Shown here one piece after another: positions 1-6,880 of a DNA stretch of 10,784 nt. Made by a program: the position numbers and the translations under genes. Numbering within the stretch: the stretch's first letter is position 1; every line of letters starts with the position of its first letter. The notes beneath the pieces are model-generated. The model saw only the letters and a program-made list of their open reading frames with translations. It had not been told where the DNA came from and did no database searches. Origin of the DNA: Alphaproteobacteria bacterium (lineage in GTDB: Bacteria; Pseudomonadota; Alphaproteobacteria; Rickettsiales; Rickettsiaceae); the NCBI GenBank assembly GCA_030430995.1, contig JAUIKA010000030.1, forward strand, positions 1 through 10,784, written 5' to 3'.

Positions 1-225
1 GTCTCTAAGCGGATACTCACTGCCCGTTACTTCCTCGTAAATTATGGGTACGCGATCTTCGATCTCATGTTTTTCGACCACCCAAATTCTTCGAATCTCT
101 TCGAGTTCCTCTAAAGTTATAAGCTCGAGTTCACTGACACTTGCAGGCCCCAGATCCCGAACTGCAATTTGTGATTCCAGGACTGCCCGAAGCATATTTT
201 CTCTGTAATAAGCTTTATAAGGGCC
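1..225 (-). CDS. dndC: DndC-like C-terminal fragment (PAPS-reductase-family DNA phosphorothioation protein), runs off the left edge
   Basis: Reading the minus strand in the frame whose codons end at position 1, there is no stop from about 225 to the edge. The peptide contains NGPYKAYYRE, then LRAVLESQ, then ELITLEELEEIRRIW, VEKHEIEDRVP and IYEEVTG. From memory, this order (GPY, then R and LL..Q, then EEL.EIRR.W, EKHE.ED.LP and IYEE.TG) is that of the region after the catalytic core of DndC, which with DndA, DndD and DndE puts sulfur into the DNA backbone. The N-terminal ATP-pyrophosphatase core, start codon and stop codon are not in the window. Base composition is about 46% GC, well above the neighbouring fabD sequence. 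The frame differs from fabD, so this is not a protein fusion. It could be a transferred gene broken at both visible ends or a foreign sequence joined during assembly. The family assignment is by motif recall and is moderately sure. Confidence 0.55.
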
Positions 226-422
226 ATTGATGCCGCCATTATTGCTATTTGTGCATTTTCTAATAAAGCATCTTTATCATCACCAAACATAATTTTAGTA
301 ATGTCATAACCTATAGCATCATTTACTTCTGCATATAGTTTTTTTACTACTTCATGATGGTATATGTTACTGCCCATGCCTAATTTCTGGCTCCCTTGGC
401 CGGGGAATATAATTATTTTCAT
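117..422 (-). pseudogene. fabD: fabD 5' fragment, malonyl-CoA:ACP transacylase, truncated
   Basis: The start MKIIIFPGQGSQKLGMGS is the hallmark N-terminus of FabD, which moves malonyl groups from CoA to acyl carrier protein for fatty acid elongation. Homology continues through AIGYDITKIMF (residues 37-46) to about ENAQIAIMAASMAL (55-68), then stops at roughly position 219. The rest of the open frame, to a TAA near 117, is an out-of-frame reading of the DndC-like sequence and resembles nothing in FabD. The GHSxGE nucleophile elbow, the catalytic histidine and about three quarters of the usual ~300 residues are missing, so this copy cannot work. The ATG lies 1 nt after the lpxA stop, as the fourth gene of the lipid A operon. 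FabD is normally indispensable, so an intact copy should exist elsewhere, or the break is an artefact of the contig end. Confidence 0.8.
216..228. other. fabD / dndC-like junction
   Basis: FabD-like residues (minus strand, ...AASMAL) persist to about 219, and DndC-like residues (GPYKAYY...) begin at about 225 one frame over. A few bases therefore fit both families, which suggests a join at short shared sequence. GC changes from about one third to nearly one half across this point. There is no terminal inverted repeat, target duplication, att-like sequence or transposase visible on either side. Such joins arise by illegitimate recombination, but also as amplification or assembly chimeras, and the position so close to the window end makes the second explanation serious. 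Confidence 0.55.
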
Positions 423-423
423 A

Positions 424-1212
424 TTATCTTTTATTAAAATTACAATAAGAGCGCTGCGAGTCCTTATCTATAAAATCTAGTATCTTTAGTACAGTTTTGC
501 TCTTTTTATATAGGCTCTTTGCAATGCTAACAGAATTTTTCAGTGTATCTTCTTTTCTGAATATAGTTTCTACAGCCTTTTTAGTTGTGATGATATCAGT
601 ATTAGAAAACCCTCTGCGCTGCATGCCTATGATATTTATTCCTACAAGGCTAGCTCTATCACCAGATATCATCCCGAATGGAATTACATCTCTGGATATA
701 GCAGACATGCCGCCCACCATTGCATATTGCCCTATTCTTACAAATTGATGTATTCCGCATAATCCCCCTATTATAGCAAAGTCACCTATTTCAACATGCC
801 CAGCAACCTGTGTATTATTGCTAATAATAACATTATTTCCTATTATGCAGTCATGTGCTATATGCGCCCCCACCATAATTAGGCAGTTATCACCTATTGT
901 AGTTTGTGCATTATCGTTCATAATTGTGCCAGGGTGTATAGTTACATGCTCTCTTATGGTGGTATTGCTTCCTATACAGATTTTAGATTTTTCACCTTTA
1001 TATTTTAAGTCTTGCGGCTGGCAACCTATGGCTGCGAATGGATATATAGTTGTGCTTTCGCCTATATATGTATCTCCAGAGATTAGAACATGGCTTTTTA
1101 CTTCTACTGAGTCGCACAGCTCCACACCATTTTCTACAACAGAATATGGGCCTATTTTTACATTTTTTCCTATTTTTACGTTATCCGCTATAACGGCAGT
1201 TTCATGTATCAT
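424..1212 (-). CDS. lpxA: Acyl-[ACP]-UDP-N-acetylglucosamine O-acyltransferase LpxA
   Basis: LpxA carries out the first step of lipid A synthesis, moving a 3-hydroxyacyl chain from ACP to the 3-OH of UDP-GlcNAc in the cytoplasm. The 262-residue product equals the usual family length. It is built of hexapeptide repeats of the left-handed beta-helix type (for example VIADNVKIGKNVKIGPY near residues 7-23). It carries the family stretch NTTIREHVTIHPGT (83-96) and AHIAHDCIIGN (116-126), whose His120 matches the catalytic histidine of E. coli LpxA, followed by GIHQFVRIGQYAMVGG. The C-terminal helical domain (about 190-262) is present. The start overlaps the fabZ stop by one base (TAATG), so translation is probably coupled. 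FabZ upstream supplies the hydroxyacyl-ACP branch point for the same pathway. Confidence 0.97.
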   Translation of the reverse strand: MIHETAVIADNVKIGKNVKIGPYSVVENGVELCDSVEVKSHVLISGDTYIGESTTIYPFAAIGCQPQDLKYKGEKSKICIGSNTTIREHVTIHPGTIMNDNAQTTIGDNCLIMVGAHIAHDCIIGNNVIISNNTQVAGHVEIGDFAIIGGLCGIHQFVRIGQYAMVGGMSAISRDVIPFGMISGDRASLVGINIIGMQRRGFSNTDIITTKKAVETIFRKEDTLKNSVSIAKSLYKKSKTVLKILDFIDKDSQRSYCNFNKR

Positions 1213-1649
1213 TATTTGGGTTTTAATATAGCTGTTATTTCTGCTTTTGCAACTAGGCTCTCATTTACGGTTGCGGTAGCAATGCATTTCCATATACTAG
1301 CTCTTGATTGCATTACTTCTGAGCGCAGGATTAATGTATCACCCGGCGTTACTGGCTTCCTAAATTTTGCTTTATCTATCCCAGTAAGATACACAATCTC
1401 CCCTCCATCTACTTTGCCTGAGTTGATAACTAATACAGCAGAGGCTTGAGCCATAGCTTCTATTATAAGAACTCCTGGCATTACCGGATGTGAGGGGAAA
1501 TGCCCCGTAAATTGCGGCTCATTTATTGTGACATTTTTTTTAGCTAGAATCATTTCATTAGGTTTTATTTCTACTATAGAATCTATAAGTAAAAAAGGGT
1601 ATCTATGTGGTAAAAGATTCATTATCTTTTCAATATCCATTGTAATCAT
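1212..1649 (-). CDS. fabZ: 3-hydroxyacyl-[ACP] dehydratase FabZ
   Basis: FabZ dehydrates 3-hydroxyacyl-ACP to trans-2-enoyl-ACP in type II fatty acid synthesis, and so competes with LpxA and LpxD for the same substrate. The 145-residue hot-dog-fold protein has LLPHRYPFLLID (12-23), GHFPSHPVMPGV (49-60) and LIIEAMAQ (61-68). His50 and Glu64 are the expected catalytic pair. The ATG at 1649 overlaps the lpxD TGA as ATGA. An alternative ATG three codons in (MDIEKIM, at 1640) would also give a normal N-terminus, but the overlap favours coupled initiation at the first. The gene sits between lpxD and lpxA, the order common in proteobacteria. Confidence 0.97.
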   Translation of the reverse strand: MITMDIEKIMNLLPHRYPFLLIDSIVEIKPNEMILAKKNVTINEPQFTGHFPSHPVMPGVLIIEAMAQASAVLVINSGKVDGGEIVYLTGIDKAKFRKPVTPGDTLILRSEVMQSRASIWKCIATATVNESLVAKAEITAILKPK

Positions 1650-2608
1650 TTTTGTTTAACCATATTTTTTAATTTTATAACTTGTTTTTGCCATAGCCTG
1701 CTATCTACAGCGGGTATTCCCCCGATAGTTTCATTATCTTTAACATCTTTATTTACACCAGATTTTGCCATAATTTTTACAAAATTACCAATATTAATAT
1801 GCCCGACTATTCCTACTTGTCCTCCTATTTGGCAATAATTTCCTATGCTGCTGCTGCCACCAATTCCTGTTTGCGCAACTATTATAGTTCCCTTTCCTAT
1901 TTTTACATTATGCCCTATATGCACAGAATCACCCAATCTTACATTTTCTTGAATTATTGTATCATCAAGGGACCCTCTGTCTATTGTGCAGCCAGCGCCT
2001 ATGGATGCATTATCTTTTATTATTACAGCCCCTATATGCAAAATGCTATGATGCATGGCTTTTTCTGTAGCAAATCCAAACCCTGTTTGCCCTATTAAGG
2101 CGCCATTATTTATAGTAACATTTTTTCCTATTATTGAATTTTCAATTACTACATTTGCTGCTACTGTGCATCCTTCACCTATTTCTACTTTATCCCCTAT
2201 ATATGTGTTAGGGCCTATAGCAACATTTGCTCCTATTTTTGCAGAATCTGATATCATAGCTGAGCTATGTATCTTATTCTCAGATATAGGTTTATAAAAC
2301 ATCTTTAATGCTAAAGAGTAGGAATAATAAGGATTTTTGCTTACAAGAAGTGTTGGCAGCGTCTCTATATCTGCTTGTAGTTTATCAAAATCTGCATCAG
2401 ATAGAATGCAGCAAGCAGCTTTTGTAGAATATATTGACTTAAGATATTTGCTATTCGCTATAAAGCATAGTTCATCTGGTTTAGCATTATTGATATTATT
2501 GACTCCATTTATAGTAACATCTGTTTTGTTTCCATGCATTATGGTATTTGTGGCTGATATGATTTCTGACAGTTTTTTAGGCTCTAGTTTTTTATAAAAC
2601 ATATGCAT
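1646..2608 (-). CDS. lpxD: UDP-3-O-(3-hydroxyacyl)glucosamine N-acyltransferase LpxD
   Basis: LpxD adds the second, N-linked hydroxyacyl chain in lipid A synthesis, after LpxA and LpxC. The 320-residue product is slightly shorter than the ~340 of E. coli. It shows an N-terminal uridine-binding domain (about 1-105, including DELCFIANSKY at 45-55 and SKNPYYSYSLAL at 90-101). A long hexapeptide-repeat beta-helix follows (about 112-295) with GQTGFGFA, IDRGSLDDTII (209-219) and HIGHNVKIG (230-238), where His233 is the likely catalytic histidine. The end is GGIPA and a C-terminal helix. Two ATGs are possible, at 2608 and two codons later. Neither has a clear Shine-Dalgarno sequence, and the longer is used here. 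It is the first gene of the lpxD-fabZ-lpxA-fabD operon. Confidence 0.96.
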   Translation of the reverse strand: MHMFYKKLEPKKLSEIISATNTIMHGNKTDVTINGVNNINNAKPDELCFIANSKYLKSIYSTKAACCILSDADFDKLQADIETLPTLLVSKNPYYSYSLALKMFYKPISENKIHSSAMISDSAKIGANVAIGPNTYIGDKVEIGEGCTVAANVVIENSIIGKNVTINNGALIGQTGFGFATEKAMHHSILHIGAVIIKDNASIGAGCTIDRGSLDDTIIQENVRLGDSVHIGHNVKIGKGTIIVAQTGIGGSSSIGNYCQIGGQVGIVGHINIGNFVKIMAKSGVNKDVKDNETIGGIPAVDSRLWQKQVIKLKNMVKQK

Positions 2609-2739
2609 GATGAAACTTATTTTTATTCATTATAATAATAAAAATATATATTTGGTATAAAAATTTTTTAGTAGTCAAAAAGTTGTACATAGTATAACCT
2701 TAGTATAGCAGTTTATTAGAAAGTAATGGGCGGAAAGAT
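2609..2739. promoter_or_regulatory. Divergent promoter region between lpxD and the SURF1 gene
   Basis: This very AT-rich spacer separates two divergent transcription units and must hold both promoters. The palindrome ATTATAAT at 2629-2636 gives a perfect TATAAT on the plus strand (2631-2636) and another on the minus strand (2634-2629). The minus-strand copy lies about 21 bases before the lpxD ATG. A TTGACT hexamer on the minus strand (2677-2672) is a good -35 match, but is too far from that -10 to be its partner. Additional plus-strand TATAAC at 2693-2698 could serve the SURF1 gene. No firm pair with ideal spacing could be chosen by eye. Confidence 0.35.
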
Positions 2740-3402
2740 ATGGGCAAAAAAATTTTTATTATACTAGCAGTCATTTCTTTGGTATCTTTTGGAATTAATA
2801 TCAATAAATATTTTAATAATAAGTCTTTACAAGATAGGGTAGAAAAATCTAAATATGAAAGGCATACCGAATTAAAATCACATAATGGAGATATAACTTA
2901 CATACCTGTAATTCTTAAGGGAAAATTCTTGCATGATCATACAGTTTTTGCATATGACTATAACTACCCACAGAGATATGTAGTGCTTACTCCATACCAA
3001 CTCCATGATGGGGAAGTTTTTCTTGTTGCAAGGGGGATTACGTCTTGCAATTCTATTGATAAAGAGCATATATTAATGCAAAATGCTGAATCAATATTCG
3101 GATATATTGTACCCAGCCAAAAAAAACCGTTTTTTTCTTCATATGCTGATAAAAGGAATAAAATATGGTTTTGTATCAACGCGCAAAGTATTAGTAGGCA
3201 TACTAAGTTGAATTTAAATGATAATTTCGTTATAGCTACTCATCATAATAAAAAATTATTTAGTGAGTATTTATTGCCAGTAGAGGTAAATTTCTTCTTA
3301 GATAGTATTTATGGGCATTCGTCTTTGATTTTTTCAATAATCTTTTTCCTTGTTTTTATTTTATCTGTTGTGGGCGCTGTATATGATAAAAAAAATAAGT
3401 AA
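2740..3402 (+). CDS. surf1: SURF1-family cytochrome c oxidase assembly protein, divergent
   Basis: SURF1 proteins are inner-membrane factors that help build the haem a / copper site of cytochrome c oxidase subunit I. The 220-residue product has the family plan of one N-terminal membrane segment (about 4-20), an extracytoplasmic domain and a C-terminal membrane segment (about 195-214). Recognisable blocks are YIPVILKGKFLHD (54-66), RYVVLTPYQLHDGEVFLVARGI (79-100, equivalent to the family's tPl...g..vLVnRGW), FGYIVPS and a GHSS (192-195) where most members have an N-H pair before the last helix. Unusual points are the lack of the N-terminal WQ..R motif and RGI instead of RGW. The start has a purine-rich GGAAAG close upstream. 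It is monocistronic on this strand, followed by a tRNA gene. Its presence suggests aerobic respiration with an aa3-type oxidase. Confidence 0.72.
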   Translation: MGKKIFIILAVISLVSFGININKYFNNKSLQDRVEKSKYERHTELKSHNGDITYIPVILKGKFLHDHTVFAYDYNYPQRYVVLTPYQLHDGEVFLVARGITSCNSIDKEHILMQNAESIFGYIVPSQKKPFFSSYADKRNKIWFCINAQSISRHTKLNLNDNFVIATHHNKKLFSEYLLPVEVNFFLDSIYGHSSLIFSIIFFLVFILSVVGAVYDKKNK

Positions 3403-3451
3403 AGATATATGCAAATAGTGATATTTGTGGAATAATATAGATGGTCCTCAT

Positions 3452-3527
<76 letters not shown>

Positions 3528-3543
3528 TTAAAGAAGCTTTCCT

Positions 3544-5841
3544 TTAAGCAAGCCCAATATCTTCTAGTAACCCGGCAAGCTCTGTATGGCTGCTCTCATG
3601 AGAATGAAAATTTTCATTTATACTATTGTTGCTATGTGTTTCTGTAGCATCAAACAATATAACCATAGTCTCTTCATGCTTATAATGAGTTTTTGAGACT
3701 AGGCATTTATCCTCCCCTTTTATTTTTAATTTATATAAAACTTCTTTAGTGGAAGGTTTAGAAGCTTTAAAAGATTTTGTTTTATATGCTTTTATGCAGT
3801 CTTCTCCTTTTGATTTAGACCCTGTTATATACATAGAGCCTATTTTATTTTGTAATTTGCCTAGTAAGCCTTTAGTTTCTTCTACAAATCTTTTACATTT
3901 TTGTGATATTTTAAAATAAATATTATTTGCAAATAGGCATTTATGGAGCCCAAATACATAATCATTATAACATTCTTTTGCTAAATGCTTATCTAAACTA
4001 TTTTCATCTGGCTGTAAATTTAATACCTTTGTCTTTAAAAACTGCATAGTTGTATGCAATGCTTTAGCGGTATTAGTAAAAATTTTGTCTATGCCTCCTT
4101 TTAAGTTTCGTTGACAATATTGCTCAAAATAAGACATATTTCTTAGTATAAGTTTTTCCTGTTGTTCTGATATACAACCCTGTTGTCGCTGTTGCTCTAA
4201 CATACTGGTTAGTATATCGCTATCAGATTTCACATCCTGTTCTATATAATCTTCATCAGGAATGTAAGCGATAACTTCTGACACTAAGTCTAAAATATTG
4301 CCATCAGATTGTTGTGCACCTGGCAAGAAGAATAGTTTTGTATTTTTTAACAATTTTTCTGATAAATACATAGGGTCTACTGTGTCTTCAGGATATTGGG
4401 CTGCATCTTCATATCGCATTAGAATGCCTTCCATATATGCCTTATAAAATAGTAACTTTTCATTTTCAGTAAATTCGACTCGGTAGGTAACACCATTTTC
4501 TATATTTTGCATAGCATTGTTAAAATCTTTTAAATTCATATCTTTTTTAAGAAATACATCATGAAGTAAGTTTTTTTCTTTTGATATATTTATTCTATGC
4601 AGTATGCTTATAGCGCTATGTGATATATCACAGCCGCTTTGAACAAAGAGTTTAAATAAATCATATTGTTTATAGAATATACATGCCCCTAGAATATCAG
4701 TAGATTCAATATTGTTTTTAAGTGTAATTTGAAGGTTAGCTTTATCTTTATGGCGCGTTAATACGCATTCTACAAATTTTTGTATTTTCTCTTGCTCTGT
4801 TGTTTCTGCTTTTGATGATGCAGGGATAGCATGCATAAAGAAAGAGTGAAGATGATTTATAACATAGGTTAACATTCCTTTTGTTTTGCCTTTAGAGTTT
4901 AGGGCTTCACCATCTTTTTCTAATATAGATTTTAGTATTGTCTTGGCTCTACTAAGAGAGATGTGGCTAATATTATTGATCAATTGGATTGTTAAGAATG
5001 CATAATCTATATGGCATTTGTCTATTAAAAGCTCTAATGAGGGCAGTATTTTCTTGTTCTCTATATTGCTTTCAATGATTATATTTTTTATAAATAAGTT
5101 TAATAATTCTTCATCACATCTATCTTTAGTAGTGTTGAGGAGCTTTAAGTTGCACTCTATAACTAGATTCATCCTTGCAACTAATGCATTATATCCACTA
5201 TCTGTTGTGAGTGAAGGAAGAAGATACTTGTTATATAGTTCTTTTTTAAACTTTACTGGGCTTGCTTCCAATAAATTGGCTACCATTATTTTACATAACC
5301 TATCATCGCTAATTGCAACATGGTCTATATTATCGGTTATGAATTTATATTCATCTGTATATACAGTGCTATCATCTTGGATTGCTATTTTGTAAAAAGG
5401 TATTAACATTCGAGGATCGCCATATTGTGTTACAAAATGCCAAAAGTCATTTATTACAGAATCTTCAGCTGTTTTTGTTGATTCAATTAATTTTGCTTCT
5501 ATTCCTTCTTTTGTTGCATCTACATAAAATTTAAGTATTTTGTCACAGTGAACAGAATTATTTATCCATTTAATATTTCTATTAGAGATTATTGTATCTA
5601 TAACATTTCTTATATCTACAGATTCTTCTATTATTATTACTTCTTTATCAATTAAATGTGATAGGGATTCTATGGCAAGCTTTTGATTCTTATTCTCCTC
5701 CAAGATTTTTTTATAGATTGAGGTCAGTGTTGTTTTAAAGTCATTATCTGTGGACAGGAGTTGTATATCGATTTTTATCATGGGATTAATAATATTAAAT
5801 GAGTTTAAAATTATATATATCATTACAATAAAGTCAAGCAT
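3544..5841 (-). CDS. Large hypothetical protein, ~765 residues, no recognised family
   Basis: A long uninterrupted frame that I cannot assign. ATG at 5841 is chosen because a candidate promoter ends some 34 bases before it. A TTG three codons earlier (5850) and an ATG at 5781 (MIKIDIQ) are alternatives, and none has a good Shine-Dalgarno sequence. Numbering from the TTG start, residues 5-24 are hydrophobic but short of a clear signal or anchor. The bulk is predicted by eye to be alpha-helical and acidic. Residues about 385-420 (ILGACIFYKQYDLFKLFVQSG, interrupted) recall a degenerate ankyrin-type repeat (A..y...dl...l...G.di). Residues 545-568 are Gln-rich and 670-725 Lys-rich, with KGED occurring twice (681-684, 711-714). 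The tail has several His residues (739-756). Codon and base use match the AT-rich neighbours, so it is not obviously recent foreign DNA. A lineage-specific or host-interaction protein is possible but unproven. Confidence 0.8.
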   Translation of the reverse strand: MLDFIVMIYIILNSFNIINPMIKIDIQLLSTDNDFKTTLTSIYKKILEENKNQKLAIESLSHLIDKEVIIIEESVDIRNVIDTIISNRNIKWINNSVHCDKILKFYVDATKEGIEAKLIESTKTAEDSVINDFWHFVTQYGDPRMLIPFYKIAIQDDSTVYTDEYKFITDNIDHVAISDDRLCKIMVANLLEASPVKFKKELYNKYLLPSLTTDSGYNALVARMNLVIECNLKLLNTTKDRCDEELLNLFIKNIIIESNIENKKILPSLELLIDKCHIDYAFLTIQLINNISHISLSRAKTILKSILEKDGEALNSKGKTKGMLTYVINHLHSFFMHAIPASSKAETTEQEKIQKFVECVLTRHKDKANLQITLKNNIESTDILGACIFYKQYDLFKLFVQSGCDISHSAISILHRINISKEKNLLHDVFLKKDMNLKDFNNAMQNIENGVTYRVEFTENEKLLFYKAYMEGILMRYEDAAQYPEDTVDPMYLSEKLLKNTKLFFLPGAQQSDGNILDLVSEVIAYIPDEDYIEQDVKSDSDILTSMLEQQRQQGCISEQQEKLILRNMSYFEQYCQRNLKGGIDKIFTNTAKALHTTMQFLKTKVLNLQPDENSLDKHLAKECYNDYVFGLHKCLFANNIYFKISQKCKRFVEETKGLLGKLQNKIGSMYITGSKSKGEDCIKAYKTKSFKASKPSTKEVLYKLKIKGEDKCLVSKTHYKHEETMVILFDATETHSNNSINENFHSHESSHTELAGLLEDIGLA

Positions 5842-5874
5842 TAAACGCAAGTAACGGAAAAAATCTTACTGAGG

Positions 5875-5902
5875 ATTATGATTTAAATAAAGAATGGAGC
5901 AA
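5875..5902 (-). promoter_or_regulatory. Candidate promoter of the large hypothetical gene
   Basis: On the minus strand, TTGCTC (5902-5897) and CATAAT (5880-5875) are separated by 16 bases, close to the sigma-70 consensus. Transcription would start near 5868, about 27 bases before the ATG at 5841. In an AT-rich genome chance matches are common, so this is a suggestion. The 115-base gap from the upstream transglycosylase gene also argues for a separate promoter. Confidence 0.4.
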
Positions 5903-5965
5903 TTCCTTAAAATAAAAGCTATATGTTTTATTATGTTGAAAGGTTTTTAAAGATGGAGAAGAGAA

Positions 5966-6592
5966 CTAACTTCCTAATTTTGTTTTCCTTGGATGTGCTA
6001 GGTAATATCTGAACTTCTTTTTATAACTTATTATATGAGCAGCAATTTTATATACCCTTTGAGCATATCTTTGCCCTCGTGGTCCAGACCCATGATATTT
6101 AGCAACAGATATTTTCCAAGCTTTTTGCTTCTTATAAGTCTTAGAGAGGAATTCAGCAGCGTATTTTATATTATGGCTTGGGCTGAATGCCTCTTCAAGA
6201 GAGCGAAAATTATGCCCATGGTATTTATAGTTTATCTGCATGCAGCCTACATCAAAATTTCTATGCCCTTTTCTTAGCAGTGGGGTTAGATACTTTATAG
6301 CCTCCTTTTTACTATCAAAGTAATAAGACTTACCTCCATAATTTACTGTCCATGGCCATAAAATAGGAAAATTAGGGGCATAATATCTGCTGGATTCTTG
6401 CAGGGCTATTGATAGCAAAACATTTTTCTGTATTTTATATTTTTTCTCATATCCAGAGATTAACCTCATAAGCTTTGCAGACTCTCTTAGATCCGCTATA
6501 CTTGCATTTATATTAAAGCTTATGCTTAGCATAATAATTACAAGACAAAGATGTTCTTTAAACCATTGCACAATAATAAGATTGAAATTCAT
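5966..6592 (-). CDS. SLT-type lytic murein transglycosylase, secreted
   Basis: These enzymes cleave the MurNAc-GlcNAc bond in peptidoglycan to form 1,6-anhydro ends, in the periplasm. The 208-residue product has an N-terminal export signal (charged K12/E13, hydrophobic core 15-28, likely cut after A30 in NINA). The goose-lysozyme-like SLT domain follows: LLSIALQESS (59-68) with catalytic Glu66, WPWTVNYGG (79-87), FDVGCMQINYKYH (113-125), AFSPSHNIKYAAEFL (135-149) and a late AKYHGSGP (164-171) before the last helices. The WPWT...yyF...eA and DVGCMQIN blocks are typical of short alphaproteobacterial transglycosylases. It implies that the organism keeps some peptidoglycan. The start has no Shine-Dalgarno sequence, and its first 42 bases overlap the divergent DUF167 gene. 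It may serve wall remodelling or assembly of an envelope-spanning machine; context does not decide. Confidence 0.9.
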   Translation of the reverse strand: MNFNLIIVQWFKEHLCLVIIMLSISFNINASIADLRESAKLMRLISGYEKKYKIQKNVLLSIALQESSRYYAPNFPILWPWTVNYGGKSYYFDSKKEAIKYLTPLLRKGHRNFDVGCMQINYKYHGHNFRSLEEAFSPSHNIKYAAEFLSKTYKKQKAWKISVAKYHGSGPRGQRYAQRVYKIAAHIISYKKKFRYYLAHPRKTKLGS

Positions 6593-6865
6593 TTAAAAGT
6601 TTATACAACTTCTAAAGTTTCTAAACTAGGAAAATGCATTTGTATAGATAATAAAAACTACTTAGTGGTAAGAGTATCACAAATTCCTGAAGATAATAAG
6701 GCGAACATAGCAATTATAAATATTATTTCTAAATTTTTATGTATAGCGAAGAGTAATATATGCATCATAAAGGGTACTAAGTCACGTTATAAAACAGTTA
6801 TATTAAAAAATATAACTCCTCTCTATTTAAAAAGTAAAATTTTACCTTATATAAAAACTGAGTAA
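6551..6865 (+). CDS. DUF167 / YggU-family protein
   Basis: A small 104-residue protein matching the DUF167 pattern: a beta strand (IEIHLKVYTTSK, 11-22), then LVVRVSQIPEDNKANIA (38-54), corresponding to the family's l.vrv..pp.dGkAN, and IIKGTKSRYKTV (72-83), corresponding to i..G..sr.K.v. The biochemical role of this family is not established. The Gly before K-A-N is replaced by Asn (DNKAN). The ATG at 6551 is the natural family start, although it makes the 5' end overlap the opposite-strand transglycosylase gene by 42 bases. No strong Shine-Dalgarno sequence is visible. It is the first gene of a plus-strand run with htpG (15-base gap), rph and a phosphatase gene, and probably shares their promoter, which would lie inside the transglycosylase coding sequence. 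Confidence 0.82.
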   Translation: MFFKPLHNNKIEIHLKVYTTSKVSKLGKCICIDNKNYLVVRVSQIPEDNKANIAIINIISKFLCIAKSNICIIKGTKSRYKTVILKNITPLYLKSKILPYIKTE

Positions 6866-6880
6866 CAAAATTATATTTAT

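Noticed and set aside
117..200. Residues EKICFGQ... onward as a novel C-terminus or FabD fusion
   Set aside because: This stretch is an out-of-frame reading of the DndC-like sequence and ends at a chance stop.
818..1231. Plus-strand open frames opposite lpxA, fabZ and lpxD
   Set aside because: They are antisense shadows of the hexapeptide-repeat genes; the repeated Pro-Ile/Ser-Pro pattern is the complement of the repeat codons.
424..2608. Periodic sequence in lpxA and lpxD as a DNA repeat or CRISPR-like array
   Set aside because: The period is that of hexapeptide codons (about 18 bases), is highly degenerate, and is explained by the beta-helix proteins.
3528..3547. Inverted repeat TTAAAG...CTTTAA just after the tRNA, a possible bidirectional terminator
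   Set aside because: The stem is only 6 bp and mostly AT, the loop is 8 bases, no T tract follows, and it overlaps the stop of the convergent gene.
4185..4330. Gln-rich stretch in the large hypothetical gene as a coding tandem repeat
   Set aside because: Only a few glutamines cluster, without a repeated DNA unit.
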